Positions 8,865 to 18,400 are shown, numbered from the stretch's first letter. The stretch: DNA of 64,000 nt from Gammaproteobacteria bacterium (GCA_029882975.1 JAOUJW010000001.1:328969-392968); one strand, 5' to 3'. The notes: generated by a model from the letters alone, not told the origin. Numbers and translations are program-made.

Positions 8865-9956
8865 TCAAGCCATGGCCAGGGTGCGCAAACACCGGGCCCG
8901 GTGCCCTTTGCCCGCGGCCACCTCAATCTGCTTTTCCGGCAACCGCAGTCCAAACGTCAAACCCTGGCGCGAGGCTTTCAATACCGAGTAGGTCATTTGT
9001 GACAAACGCCGCTCCGGTTCCAAATTGCTATAATCAGCCCAGTCCACCCACAAGGGTTCCGCTGCGTCAGTATCCCCGGCAGCCGCATTGTCTTTAGGCA
9101 AGTCTTTAGGCAAGTCTTTATGCATGTTCTTGGCAGGCACAGGCATGGCTTCCTCGGTCTTTACCATCAAAGATCTGTTCTGTTGAAACAAACTCCAGTG
9201 AATCCGCGACACCATATCACCTTGTTGGTAAGGACGCAGTCCCACCAAAGTGTCGTCAGCATCCCGGGTCACCTCAAACTTGGCTTTTGCACGCGGCGTT
9301 GACGGTTTGCTGGGAGCAGGATAAACACACTGCGTGGGCAGCGCGGTGGTCAACGTGGACTGAAACAAGGCAAAGGGATAATGACAACGAATTTGCACCG
9401 GCCCCAGATCCACTTCACCCCGTTTTGTCGGCGCATACAAAATAGCCCACTGTCCCAAACCGTTCACCAGCGCCACATCATCGCTCTGTTCTTCACCGGC
9501 TAAGCGTATTTCCAGGGTTCGATCGCGGCTGAAACCACCGCAATAATCATGAATACCAATCAGCAAAGGAACGGTTTTTCCTACAAACAAATCGGGCTGG
9601 GTTAACAAAAACACTTTTAGTTTGCGCACATGGCGCCAACTGTACCATAGAGACAGACCCGCTACGTGACAGGCAAACAGCGTGAACACCACAATCAACG
9701 GTTTGCCGTAGTTCACCCCAATGAGTAACAAAGACAGCATCAGAACCAGGAAATACACACCTTCCACGGTCATGCGAATGGATACAGCTGCGGAACCCTC
9801 TACAGTGGCCGGTTCAACTGCATTTGTTTCTCCAGCCGGTTGCAACAGGCTGTTTAAGGGCAAAGCGTCTGGCACAATCATATCCGCTTCCGACACCGTA
9901 TCCTGTTTTGCATGGCTTTTAAAAGAGGGGTCAAACTGTGAGGGACTCAATAACAT
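8865..9956 (-). CDS. DUF58 domain protein of the MoxR-TgpA cluster
   Basis: 363 residues with two hydrophobic helices (about 65-105) and the DUF58 hallmark LRPYQQGDMVSRIHW near residue 240. Such proteins are the usual partner of MoxR ATPases and may adopt a von Willebrand A-like fold. A 12-bp tandem repeat at 9090-9113 encodes the DLPKDLPK stretch. The start ATG (9956) has GGAG nine bases upstream. It sits 24 bp after the MoxR stop and 21 bp before TgpA, consistent with one transcript. Confidence 0.87.
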   Translation of the reverse strand: MLLSPSQFDPSFKSHAKQDTVSEADMIVPDALPLNSLLQPAGETNAVEPATVEGSAAVSIRMTVEGVYFLVLMLSLLLIGVNYGKPLIVVFTLFACHVAGLSLWYSWRHVRKLKVFLLTQPDLFVGKTVPLLIGIHDYCGGFSRDRTLEIRLAGEEQSDDVALVNGLGQWAILYAPTKRGEVDLGPVQIRCHYPFALFQSTLTTALPTQCVYPAPSKPSTPRAKAKFEVTRDADDTLVGLRPYQQGDMVSRIHWSLFQQNRSLMVKTEEAMPVPAKNMHKDLPKDLPKDNAAAGDTDAAEPLWVDWADYSNLEPERRLSQMTYSVLKASRQGLTFGLRLPEKQIEVAAGKGHRARCLRTLAMA

Positions 9957-9980
9957 GACAAGACACTCCGTTAAAGCGGA

Positions 9981-10976
9981 TCAACTTATTGGCATACAGC
10001 GCAAGGGCAACATCAATGACTCAGCATCCGTGACTTCATCATCTGCGGCCTGTAAGCGATGCCCCACCACCGTGGGTAACACGGTTTGAATATCTTCCGG
10101 TTGAACATGGGTACGCCCATGAATATAGGCCCAGGCTTGAGCGCATTGGCGCAATGCCAATCCGGCTCTGGGAGACAATCCCATTTGATATTGTGAAGAC
10201 TCGCGACTGAAACGCAGCAATTGTTGCAAATAATCCAGCAGAGGGTCGGCAACAAACACCTGTTCCACTTCCTGCTGCAATTGCAACAAGTTCTCCTGAG
10301 TCAGAGCCACGGGTATAGCCGCTGTCTGCGCCCTGCGGCTGCGCGGCGCCCGACCCGCCTGGCCGGACAGCAACAAGCGCTCCGCCGCTTCATCGGGAAA
10401 CCCCAGCTGCAAGCGCATATGAAACCGGTCCAATTGAGACTCGGGTAAAGCAAACGTACCCAGCTGTTCCTGCGGATTTTGGGTGGCAATCACAAAGAAA
10501 GGATCGGGTAAATCGTAGCTGTGGCCATCCACGCTCACTTGCTGCTCTTCCATAGCCTCCAGCAAAGCGCTTTGACAACGGGGTGAAGCCCGGTTGATTT
10601 CATCGGCCAGTACAACGGAGGAAAAGATGGGGCCTTTGCGAAATTCGAAATGATGCGCTTCGCCCTGGCGTCGCCCTAATATGACGCCACCGAGAATATC
10701 TCCCGGCATGAGATCGGCGGTAAACTGAATGCGGTTGTAACTGAGCCCCAGAGCCTGGGCTAAGGATTGGGCCAAGGTGGTCTTGCCCACACCGGGGCGG
10801 TCTTCCAGTAATAAATGCCCCCGCGCCAGTACACAGGCCAGGGCCAGACGCACTTGCCGCTCTTTACCCAGCAAGCGGGCGTTCACCGCCTCGATCACGG
10901 CCTCTATCATCATTTGTAGGGGCCGCTGTAAAGCCGCTTGTCTGCTTGTGACGGGAACTTCAGCCGACAGTTTCAT
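9981..10976 (-). CDS. MoxR-family AAA+ ATPase
   Basis: A AAA+ ATPase of the MoxR group (331 residues from the chosen start): Walker A PGVGKTT at 61-67, Walker B VVLADEINRASP near 125, sensor 1 FVIATQNPQEQ, and an arginine-finger region around SQLDRFHMR. MoxR proteins act as chaperone-like ATPases for DUF58/VWA partners, here the next gene. I take the ATG at 10976 (MKLSAEVP). The longer frame to 11012 adds 12 residues that do not resemble the family. Confidence 0.9.
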   Translation of the reverse strand: MKLSAEVPVTSRQAALQRPLQMMIEAVIEAVNARLLGKERQVRLALACVLARGHLLLEDRPGVGKTTLAQSLAQALGLSYNRIQFTADLMPGDILGGVILGRRQGEAHHFEFRKGPIFSSVVLADEINRASPRCQSALLEAMEEQQVSVDGHSYDLPDPFFVIATQNPQEQLGTFALPESQLDRFHMRLQLGFPDEAAERLLLSGQAGRAPRSRRAQTAAIPVALTQENLLQLQQEVEQVFVADPLLDYLQQLLRFSRESSQYQMGLSPRAGLALRQCAQAWAYIHGRTHVQPEDIQTVLPTVVGHRLQAADDEVTDAESLMLPLRCMPIS

Positions 10977-11102
10977 AAACCACGTTTCACCTGCGCACGA
11001 CAAAACAAACACCCCTTTCTTTCTAACTGGAGGGGTGACGAGGGACTACGTGGTTATTGGAGCAAGAAGTGGGCCAGAGAACCCTACATGGTGGTTTGTA
11101 AC

Positions 11103-11134
11103 GAAATCTGCGACTCTTCCTCGTCGCAGATTTC
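11103..11134 (-). terminator. Perfect 12-bp hairpin just downstream of the pilin gene
   Basis: 11103-11114 and 11123-11134 are perfect 12-bp inverted repeats around the loop TCTTCCTC. It begins 16 bases after the pilin stop on the minus strand, where a terminator or a 3' stabilising hairpin is expected. No T run follows in that direction, so intrinsic termination would be weak. A message-stabilising role is the alternative. Confidence 0.55.
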
Positions 11135-11150
11135 CATTACAGATTAGAAC

Positions 11151-11699
11151 TTACCGAAAAGTGGGCCAGTAAGTTGATGGCAAGGTAGTATTTGCAGCAT
11201 CAATCGCCCAGTTCACTTGAGTACCTGCCGCTGTGCCAATAATAGACAAGGTGTGCCCAGCTAATTCTACAGGAACATCGGAACTCGCTGATCCCGTAAT
11301 ATACTGGCATGCTGCCGGTGTTATGGCTTCAACACCAGTTGGCGTTGCTGCGACGCCCCAAGTTTTCGCAGTCAAACGACCCGTAGTGGCCGATACATTG
11401 ACGTAAGTTACTGCTTCAACATGGCCGGCACAAGTCGCTGTTCGCGTTGCATCGTTTTCTAAAGCTGTTGTAGGCACCTGCGCAGTGGCTGTTGAAGGCA
11501 TACTATTAGGATCCATCGCAACTTGAGACTCGAGCAAGCCCTGAAAAGGTCGAAGCGCAGATTGATATGCCATCGCTTCCGTTCGCAGCTGATATGTACG
11601 ATATTGAGGAATGGCGATTGCCGCCAAAATACCAATAATGGCCAGCACCACCATCAATTCAACCAGGGTAAAACCCTTGTGAGATTTTTGTAATTTCAT
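11151..11699 (-). CDS. Type IV major pilin-like protein
   Basis: 182 residues with a class IVa prepilin leader: K8-G9 before F10, [20 protein letters not shown], and Glu at +5 of the mature protein (E14). PilD would cleave after G9 and methylate F10. A Ser/Thr/Ala-rich globular domain follows, with two cysteines (TATCAG and PAACQY) that could form the D-region disulfide. It is encoded alone. The ATG has AGGAG at a 6-base spacing. It could be the major pilin or a minor pilin; the length fits either. Confidence 0.9.
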   Translation of the reverse strand: MKLQKSHKGFTLVELMVVLAIIGILAAIAIPQYRTYQLRTEAMAYQSALRPFQGLLESQVAMDPNSMPSTATAQVPTTALENDATRTATCAGHVEAVTYVNVSATTGRLTAKTWGVAATPTGVEAITPAACQYITGSASSDVPVELAGHTLSIIGTAAGTQVNWAIDAANTTLPSTYWPTFR

Positions 11700-12229
11700 C
11701 GTTGACTCCTATTAAAACCAAAAAAGTTAAAATTAAACTTAACCAGAATAAGAACAAACGACAGGTGGATTGTCAGCGGTGCATTTCGCTTTGATAGTCC
11801 GAAATTGATGCAGCACAAGAACATACTAACAACAACTCGAACCGGTCCGGTTTAGTCAGCGAAACACGGAGCTAGAACTCTTAATACTTAGACGTTTATA
11901 ACCGCTTCACGTCATGGGCCTGTATTTGAAACCACCCTTAAATACATGCCGAGAGTTAACCCAATGCTTCCCTACCCATTCCCCTTCTGTCTTTCCTAGT
12001 TACTGATTGCCTAAAGCCTAACGCTTAGGTGATTGTAATATCACTCTACACGCTAAGTCTTGTGTCCTTTTATATTTATTGCCGATTTTGACTTCCTAAA
12101 CACGGCTTGAAAATAACATAACTATATAACGATAACAACAAACAACACGACGCTGTTATCACGGAGCCATCACACAGTCACGAACGACCATAAAAAAGTT
12201 TTGATAGCCTCCACATGCCCCCTACCTTA
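11700..12229. other. Gene-free 530-bp stretch upstream of the pilin
   Basis: There is no credible ORF on either strand. Pilin genes are often transcribed by sigma-54 with PilR, so I looked for a -24/-12 element reading toward 11699 and found no convincing GG-N10-GC match. The long untranslated region is AT-rich and has a few weak dyads, but nothing I can name. Confidence 0.4.
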
Positions 12230-12715
12230 CTACGTAAGTAGCAGGTGACGCAACATGGAAAATTCATAACTGATCAATATCACATAACCCACAACACAAG
12301 CCCAGAGCAATTGGGTTCCGTTGACCAGTTTAAACAAGCGATGATGTTTGTGCAGTGCCAGCAAACCGATGCTCATACCGGTAAGTACAAACTTCACGCC
12401 CAGAAAGGCATACAGGCTGTGGCCCAGTAACACATCCAAAACCGGGTTCAGTTCACTGCTGCCGTTTTGCAATAAAATGGTGGTGAAAAACGCATCGGTT
12501 ATAGATAAAGTCATCGCCACCAGGGCCAAGGCGAAAACCTTCGTGCCCATGGTGTCTACGTACGTATTATCGAAACTGTCGTCACCGCGCCGTACTTGCC
12601 GGCGGCGTTTACGATACATAGCGTAAATACCGGCTTTTAATACATTTTGACGTCGATCGGTTTTTCGCTGACACGCTGATTGAAAGTTTTCTTCTGCCAA
12701 TGCAATAGTACTCAT
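12230..12715 (-). CDS. Small membrane protein, DUF5658-like
   Basis: 161 residues from the ATG at 12715 (MSTIALAEE). It has a basic cytoplasmic N-terminal part with QVRRG and then three hydrophobic helices in the last 110 residues. The segment SITDAFFTTILLQNGSSELNP resembles DUF5658 proteins, where a D-A-F-F/T-L motif is followed by E-x-N-P-V. The function of that family is unknown. The longer frame to 12745 adds MPQRHRGNSI and lacks a better ribosome site. Confidence 0.65.
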   Translation of the reverse strand: MSTIALAEENFQSACQRKTDRRQNVLKAGIYAMYRKRRRQVRRGDDSFDNTYVDTMGTKVFALALVAMTLSITDAFFTTILLQNGSSELNPVLDVLLGHSLYAFLGVKFVLTGMSIGLLALHKHHRLFKLVNGTQLLWACVVGYVILISYEFSMLRHLLLT

Positions 12716-12902
12716 AATGCTGTTACCCCGATGCCGCTGAGGCATACTTCTGTGGTCGCCGTTCTGTTGTTATCAGTGGCCAACCATTACTGCTCAATTA
12801 ATAGCCAAAAATCATACCCCAGGACCTCGGGTCTGTCATGCAATCTTTGCTTTATTTCATAAACAAATATAAGGAACGATTCTTTATTTCTTTATTATTA
12901 TA

Positions 12903-13478
12903 TCAATCCAGATTACCGGCCAATCGATCGAAGATAAAATCGCTTTGAGAGAGGAAATACCTTTTAAAACCGGGATCAATCTGAGAGCTTTGTTCTACCG
13001 TGGCCTTCAGGTTTGAGGATTTGATTTCAGCCACCGCATAAAAACGTTGCTTGGTCGGGTCGCTCCAATAACCAACGATGGGCGGTGTATTGCCACTGCG
13101 TTCCACAATACGGCGCACATCCTCTTGCGCCTGTTGTTGAGCGTAACGCCGGCGTTGCGCCACTTCGTTAGCAATATAATCGCGGGACACTACTTGCAGA
13201 AAAGATAACAATGCCTGCTGCAAGGCTTGGCGTGCCTGGCGTTCTGCCACAAACGATTGCTGCGCCACCCGACCTTGCAACGGAGCCGACCCGACTCCCT
13301 GAAACAAACGGCCCTGGACACTTTGCATGGGGCCACTGCCAAAACTGACCCAATTAGGGCGACCTTGGTCATTGAGATCATTGGATCGAGTGGGCGGGGA
13401 GGTACAGGACAGAAGCGCCTGCGCACAAAAACAAAAAAGCAGTAACTCCGGAATTTTCAGAAAAACCGGCCTTGTCAC
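12903..13478 (-). CDS. Lipoprotein, LPP20-like
   Basis: 191 residues with a lipoprotein signal peptide ending in ALLSC (lipobox Cys at residue 25). It then has a PNWV segment and an alpha-rich region full of Arg, Gln and Ala, such as AERQARQALQQALLSFLQVV. The layout (PxWV, GxGxA, AxxxAR repeats, a final YAVAEI strand) resembles LPP20/FlgP-type outer membrane lipoproteins. There are no flagellar genes nearby. Family assignment is moderate. Confidence 0.6.
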   Translation of the reverse strand: MTRPVFLKIPELLLFCFCAQALLSCTSPPTRSNDLNDQGRPNWVSFGSGPMQSVQGRLFQGVGSAPLQGRVAQQSFVAERQARQALQQALLSFLQVVSRDYIANEVAQRRRYAQQQAQEDVRRIVERSGNTPPIVGYWSDPTKQRFYAVAEIKSSNLKATVEQSSQIDPGFKRYFLSQSDFIFDRLAGNLD

Positions 13479-13592
13479 GAAGCCCCCAGTGTATGTTCAG
13501 TCCCTTGATGTCAGCTTAGCAGTTTCTAACCCGCAAGCAATGAAGAAATACTCGTCCGTTTCTGAGAAAAAGAAATACCGTTCAAAAACAGG

Positions 13593-13622
13593 AACAAAAA
13601 AAACCGGGCCTTGGCCCGGTTT
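13593..13622 (-). terminator. Rho-independent terminator of the SEL1-repeat gene
   Basis: 13601-13622 form a perfect GC-rich hairpin (AAACCGGGC against GCCCGGTTT, 4-base loop). On the minus strand it is followed by an eight-base T run (13596-13603 read in reverse). It lies 28 bases after the stop of the gene at 13650-14018. Confidence 0.92.
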
Positions 13623-13649
13623 AATAATCAATCTGATCCAGGCAATCCC

Positions 13650-14018
13650 TTATTCGCCTAGCTTTTTGCGCCAAAAGGCCGCTTTTTTCTTGTCCTTGGG
13701 CAAACCGAACCAACCTTCTTCATAACCGGCTGCCAAATATTCCTGAGCCAGGGGATGTCCCCCTTGCGCTGCTTTTTGGTACCACTCCACCGCTTTTTTC
13801 TCATCCATGGGTACACCGGAACCGCTGTGATACAACAAAGCCATATTAAACTGGGCCATGGCATCGCCTTTCTTCGCCAAGGGCTCCCAATTCTTTACCG
13901 CTTCCGGATAATCACGGGATTCTGCCGCCAAAAAACCGGCGTTATAATTCGGTTTGGCTACACCCATACCAGCCACACCGGCGAGCATGACACCCACAAG
14001 CACACTATGCAATTTCAT
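13650..14018 (-). CDS. Secreted SEL1/TPR-like repeat protein
   Basis: 122 residues with a signal peptide (to about VGVAKP) and two SEL1 units: AMAQFNMALLYHSGSGVP-type, then PLAQEYLAAGYEEGW. Each has the A-x-x-x-L-G/A-x-x-Y pattern of SEL1 helices, which usually serve protein-protein contacts in the periplasm. The ATG at 14018 has GGAGAG at good spacing; a GTG two codons upstream fits less well. It is monocistronic, with its own terminator. Confidence 0.82.
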   Translation of the reverse strand: MKLHSVLVGVMLAGVAGMGVAKPNYNAGFLAAESRDYPEAVKNWEPLAKKGDAMAQFNMALLYHSGSGVPMDEKKAVEWYQKAAQGGHPLAQEYLAAGYEEGWFGLPKDKKKAAFWRKKLGE

Positions 14019-14324
14019 TGACACTCTCCAAAATACTGAAAATACAGTGAGTTACAACTATTGCTGCCGCAAAACTCACGCACCAGAATTAACTCAACCA
14101 CTGCTTTTTATATCGGTAAAGCAGCTGTATCTTGAAGCTCAAATCTGTGACGCGGTAAGACAAATTAGGGGATACGTTTTTCCTGAAATCGCATAACTAT
14201 ATATAAGAATGTGATTAGATTGGCTATCGCTTAAATCTGCCCTTTTAACACTGGAAAAAAATGGCAACGCAAAACCAGCGTCTACACGATAATAGAGGCG
14301 CTGGGGAAAATCTATCTTCTGCTC

Positions 14325-14353
14325 GGCGGGTTACGCAGGCTAACCCGCCCTAC
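14325..14353. repeat. Intergenic hairpin repeat (CGCAGGC loop, CCCTAC tail)
   Basis: Stem 14325-14333 pairs perfectly with 14341-14349 (9 bp) around CGCAGGC and is followed by CTAC (14350-14353). The rest of the 373-base gap (14019-14391) between the SEL1 gene and the aldehyde dehydrogenase shows no gene. Related copies are at 6101, 17168 and, decayed, 4418. Confidence 0.72.
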
Positions 14354-14391
14354 AAATGCGCACGAACTCAACGATGGTGATTGGACAACAG

Positions 14392-15756
14392 CTAACGCAC
14401 CCAAACGGTTTTGGCGTTCATAAACTCCCGCATGCCGTGATGCGACAGCTCTCGGCCATAACCGGAGGCTTTCACCCCGCCAAAAGGCAGGCGCGGATCG
14501 CTTTTAACAAAGCCATTGACGAAAGCCGCACCCGACTGTAACTGCAAGGCCACTCGTTCCGCCCGCGCCGTGTTCTGACTCCAGACACTGCCCCCCAGAC
14601 CAAAGCGGGAGGCATTGGCGACGGCAATAGCCTCGGCTTCGTCTTTCACTCGAATCACGATTGCAACAGGGCCAAACAACTCTTCGTCGTAGGCGCGCAT
14701 ACCCTCACTCACATGATCCAGAATACCGGGCTGATAAAACACCCCTACCCCCGGCAGCGGAGCACACCCGGTCACGGCTACCGCCCCACCAGCGATGCTG
14801 TCGCTTACTTGCTGGTGCAACTCATCACGCAAATCGTTGCGGGCCATGGGGGCCAGTGTGGTTGCCGCTGCCATAGGGTCGCCGCTTTGCAACTGCTCCA
14901 CCGCCGCTTTGAACTGAGCCACAAAAGTGTCAGCTACCGTTTCCACCACAATAAAACGCTTGGCGGCAATACAACTTTGACCACCATTGAGATAACGGGA
15001 AATTACCGCGTTTTTCACAGTAAGCTCCATATCCGCATCTTCCAAAACGATGAAAGCATCGGAGCCCCCCAGTTCCAACACCGATTTTTTTAAATGGGCA
15101 CCGGCCAACGCGGCCACGGCCCGCCCTGCCGTTTCACTGCCGGTCAGGGTCACCGCCGCCACCCTGGGGTCTTCAACCACTCGCCCTACTTTGTCCGAAC
15201 CAATCATAAGCGTGCGAAACACCCCGGTGGGAAAACCGCACTCATGAAACAATGTCTCGATGGCCAAGGCACATCCGGGCACATTGGAGGCATGCTTTAA
15301 CAAGGCCGTATTACCCGCCACCATAGCCGGCGCTGCAAAACGAAACACCTGCCAGAAGGGAAAATTCCAGGGCATTATGGCCAGTACCGTACCCAATGGC
15401 TGATAGGCTACATAACTCTTACCGGCATCACTTTGAATCACTTCATCCTGCATGAAGGCGGGTCCGTGTTCAGCGTAATATTCACAACCCCCGGCGCATT
15501 TTTCAATTTCCGCCTCGGATTCGGCGTAGAGTTTACCCATCTCCCGGGTAATCAATTCGGCCAATGCCTGTTTTTTCTGCCGCAACACCTGGGCCATTTT
15601 CGTCACTAATTCACATCGCTGCGATAAGGGTGTTGCCGCCCACGCCGCATTCGTTGCGTAGACCTGAGATACAGTCTGATTCAGTTGGTCGTCGTTCCAG
15701 GTCTCGTATTTTTGCAAGGTTTCGTTATTGGCGGGATTAATGGAAACAAAAGACAT
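14392..15756 (-). CDS. NAD(P)-dependent aldehyde dehydrogenase, succinate-semialdehyde type
   Basis: 454 residues, a full-length aldehyde dehydrogenase of the Sad/YneI group. Landmarks are PWNFPFWQVFRF, TGSETAGR in the nucleotide site, the general base Glu in LELGGSDAF, and the catalytic Cys in GGQSCIAAKR. The short N-terminus and the SDPRLPFGGVKASGYGREL end match NAD(P)+ succinate-semialdehyde dehydrogenases that feed succinate to the TCA cycle. No gabT or gabD neighbour supports that substrate, so another short aldehyde is possible. Confidence 0.88.
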   Translation of the reverse strand: MSFVSINPANNETLQKYETWNDDQLNQTVSQVYATNAAWAATPLSQRCELVTKMAQVLRQKKQALAELITREMGKLYAESEAEIEKCAGGCEYYAEHGPAFMQDEVIQSDAGKSYVAYQPLGTVLAIMPWNFPFWQVFRFAAPAMVAGNTALLKHASNVPGCALAIETLFHECGFPTGVFRTLMIGSDKVGRVVEDPRVAAVTLTGSETAGRAVAALAGAHLKKSVLELGGSDAFIVLEDADMELTVKNAVISRYLNGGQSCIAAKRFIVVETVADTFVAQFKAAVEQLQSGDPMAAATTLAPMARNDLRDELHQQVSDSIAGGAVAVTGCAPLPGVGVFYQPGILDHVSEGMRAYDEELFGPVAIVIRVKDEAEAIAVANASRFGLGGSVWSQNTARAERVALQLQSGAAFVNGFVKSDPRLPFGGVKASGYGRELSHHGMREFMNAKTVWVR

Positions 15757-15850
15757 GACTTCTCCTACGTGAGCACATCAAAGTAAACTGGATTAATGAC
15801 CTAATTATAATCCGACAGGGACGCAGTTGCGGCCGTTTTTTATCGGGGCG

Positions 15851-15949
15851 TATCTCAAAATCTATCGAAAAGTGGAGTTTACACGAAGTAAATGCGCATC
15901 TAAAAAAGGCGACAACGAAGTATCAACGGAAAAGATTGATTTTGAGATA
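15851..15949. repeat. 12-bp inverted repeat pair between divergent genes
   Basis: 15851-15862 (TATCTCAAAATC) recurs exactly inverted at 15938-15949, with 75 bases between. It sits in the 269-bp gap between the minus-strand aldehyde dehydrogenase and the plus-strand reductase gene. Spaced half-sites of a looped regulator, or a long-stem RNA, are possible. No coding sequence in the gap is convincing. Confidence 0.45.
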
Positions 15950-16025
15950 GGTTCTACCTTGACGTCCGGCTCCAGCTTGCGCACAATTTCATCTCTCCAT
16001 AACAATCAAAACCGAGGACAGGATA

Positions 16026-17021
16026 GTGGCTAATACAGGCAGTACCGGTGGTTATTCAACCAAAGCTAAAACCATATGCGTTCTGGGAGGCACCGGCTTT
16101 GTTGGCCAACATGTAGTCAATCAGCTCACAAAGAACCGAGTCCATGTCAAAGTCCTCACACGCCGTCGCGAAAACCATCGTGACCTGCTGGTTTTCCCCA
16201 CCGTAGAATTGATTGAAGCGGACATACACGATGCAGCGCAACTGAAACAACATTTTAAAGGCTGCGACGCGGTGATTAATTTAGTGGGCATTTTATACGA
16301 AGGTAGCAAAAAACAAACATTCCAGGCCGCTCATGTGGAACTGGCGCGTAAAGTCATTGATGCCTGCAAGGCAACACGGGTAAAACGCCTGCTGCACATG
16401 AGCGCATTGCATGCCGATGCCGGTCGTGGCACCAGCCGTTATTTGCGTTCCAAAGGAGAAGCCGAAAACCTGATACACACCACCAAAAGCCTCAACGTTA
16501 CCAGTTTTCGTCCTTCGGTTATTTTTGGGCCGGAAGACAACCTTCTCAATCGCTTTGCTGCCTTGCTGCGAATGACACCCAAACCCTTACCCATACTACT
16601 GCCTTGCGCCAAAACACGCTTCGCCCCTATCTATGTGGAAGACGTGGCCACGATCATTTGCCAATCCGTAGACAACCGTGCCTGTTTCGGCAAACACTAT
16701 AATTTGTGTGGTCCTAAGCAGTATACGTTTAAGGAATTGATGCAATATACCGGAGAATTAATTGGCGAGAAACGCATGATATGGGGTTTAGGGGCAGGGC
16801 TTTCCAAACTGCAAGCTATTGTGTTCAGCCTGTTACCGGGGCATTTGTTTACCGTCGATAATTATTTATCCATGCGCACCGACAGTGTTTGTAAGGAAGA
16901 ATTTCCAGCGGATTTTAATCTGACACCCAAATCCCTGGACAATATTGCACCGCTGTATTTAACCCAAGCCCAAGCCCGAGGTCGATTTTTTCAATACCGA
17001 CAACATGCCAGACGGGATTAA
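16026..17021 (+). CDS. Complex I NDUFA9-like NAD(P)-binding reductase (atypical SDR)
   Basis: 331 residues with a Rossmann motif GGTGFVGQHV near residue 20 and the segments LTRRRENHRDLLVFP, DAVINLVGILYEG and RLLHMSALHAD. It lacks the classical YxxxK. This is the pattern of atypical short-chain reductases related to the complex I subunit NDUFA9, common in proteobacteria. The start is GTG with GAGG eight bases upstream. It is a single gene; its substrate is unknown. Confidence 0.82.
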   Translation: MANTGSTGGYSTKAKTICVLGGTGFVGQHVVNQLTKNRVHVKVLTRRRENHRDLLVFPTVELIEADIHDAAQLKQHFKGCDAVINLVGILYEGSKKQTFQAAHVELARKVIDACKATRVKRLLHMSALHADAGRGTSRYLRSKGEAENLIHTTKSLNVTSFRPSVIFGPEDNLLNRFAALLRMTPKPLPILLPCAKTRFAPIYVEDVATIICQSVDNRACFGKHYNLCGPKQYTFKELMQYTGELIGEKRMIWGLGAGLSKLQAIVFSLLPGHLFTVDNYLSMRTDSVCKEEFPADFNLTPKSLDNIAPLYLTQAQARGRFFQYRQHARRD

Positions 17022-17350
17022 ATCAGCCAGCCAGCTCTACAATACCACTCAACATAAGGGTAAGATTGGATTAGTGCGTAATCCGCAATGCCTATGTCGC
17101 AGCGTGAACTGCCGTGTGAAAAGCGATGGTAGTAAGAAGTTTCCTAGTCACTTCACCTTTCGCCCGCGTGGGCAAAAAAGCTTGCCCACTCTACAGTTGC
17201 ACTCTGCACAGCCCCTTCGATGGTGGTTCGACAGTAGGGCATGGGCGGCTTACCCAAAAATACAACGATGCTCAGTTGTTTTGGGGCTTGTGACGATGTG
17301 AGTAAGATGGTATCTACGATTTTATTCGCCTATGGCGGAACGAGCGAGAT
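17022..17350. other. Gene-free 329-bp stretch with a hairpin repeat
   Basis: No gene is supported here. A perfect 8-bp stem, 17168-17175 with 17182-17189, encloses AAAAGC and is followed by TCTAC (17190-17194). This is another member of the hairpin family seen at 6101 and 14325, again with a different stem. The flanking genes converge here. Confidence 0.65.
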
Positions 17351-18400
17351 CTACTCAGATAGCAGCGCTTCTATTGCTTTGCTTCGTTCGTCTTTATCCA
17401 GGTCGCCGATAGCGGCGGCGGCTTGATAAAACGCACTTAGGTCGTTCCGGTTTTGTTCCAGCAATCGGGTAAAAGCCGGAACGTAATCCTGATAGGTGGC
17501 AACGGCACCCAAGCGGGCGTTGTTCACGTCTTTTGCGAACCACTTATCATAACGGTCATCCCCACCCCAGGACTGTTTCAACTGTGCATATTCCTGGTGC
17601 ATCACTGCAATGATATCGGCTTTACCCTGGCGCTTTTGTTCATCGCTTAGGCTGGAAGCATACAATTGCCTGAGTTTTTTTGTCGTCGCCGCCACCAGTT
17701 GCAAAAACTCTTTGCGTAACTTTTGTCGTTTTGCAAAGGCCTGGTTCAACTCAGGCGAGTTACGCTGTTGCAACCAACGTTGTACACCAACGATCTCCAC
17801 CGTTTTGGCAAAGCCTTCGTTAAAGGCCGTATCACCCTTAACAAACAATTGTTGATGCGCCAATTCATGAAACACCAGCCCGGCCAGGGCTGCTTCGTTG
17901 CGTTTCAAAATCGTGCTTAGCATGGGGTCATCGAACCAACCCAGGGTGGAATAAGCCGCTACACCGTAAACCGCAACATCCAAACCCTGCTGCCGCATTT
18001 CCTGCCCCAAAGCCTGGGCATCGGCTTCGGCAAAATATCCCCGGTAACGCAGGCATCCCACAATGGGAAAACACCACTCATGCATTTGCAAAGACAACTC
18101 CGGCGCGGCTACCACGTTCCACACCACATAGGGCCGGTCCAAGGCCACATACTCGCGATAGCTGTCATTATCCGGCAAGGCCAAACGTTCACTGGCAAAA
18201 CGGCGTATTTCCAAAACCTGTTGTAATCGTTGTTTCAATTGAGCGTTGGTGGCCTCGTCCTCCAGCAAATCGCTGATTGGCTCGGCATTCCACCACAAAC
18301 TCAGTTGTCCCATGGCCGATTGACTGTAATAGCCGACGCTGGAACAAGCGCTCAACACGGTTATGGAGAAAATGACACAAAAACCCTGATAAAATTTCAT
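17351..18400 (-). CDS. Outer-membrane lipoprotein aminopeptidase (zinc metallopeptidase)
   Basis: 349 residues from the ATG at 18400. It has a lipoprotein signal with lipobox LSAC, then a domain seen in the proteobacterial Aminopep family (Pfam PF10023). The zinc site is HELAHQ (HExxH), and NEGFA about 15 residues later supplies the third ligand region. The AVYGVAAYSTLGWFDDPML segment is typical of the family. The longer frame to 18460 adds 20 residues with no signal-like start. It is divergent from cca and monocistronic. Confidence 0.83.
   Translation of the reverse strand: MKFYQGFCVIFSITVLSACSSVGYYSQSAMGQLSLWWNAEPISDLLEDEATNAQLKQRLQQVLEIRRFASERLALPDNDSYREYVALDRPYVVWNVVAAPELSLQMHEWCFPIVGCLRYRGYFAEADAQALGQEMRQQGLDVAVYGVAAYSTLGWFDDPMLSTILKRNEAALAGLVFHELAHQQLFVKGDTAFNEGFAKTVEIVGVQRWLQQRNSPELNQAFAKRQKLRKEFLQLVAATTKKLRQLYASSLSDEQKRQGKADIIAVMHQEYAQLKQSWGGDDRYDKWFAKDVNNARLGAVATYQDYVPAFTRLLEQNRNDLSAFYQAAAAIGDLDKDERSKAIEALLSE

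Noticed and set aside
11700..12229. Sigma-54 promoter for the pilin
   Set aside because: No GG-N10-GC element reading toward the pilin was convincing on the minus strand.
15827..16033. 68-codon ORF upstream of the NDUFA9-like gene
   Set aside because: Overlaps the real gene start in another frame, has no ribosome site and contains the inverted repeat pair.
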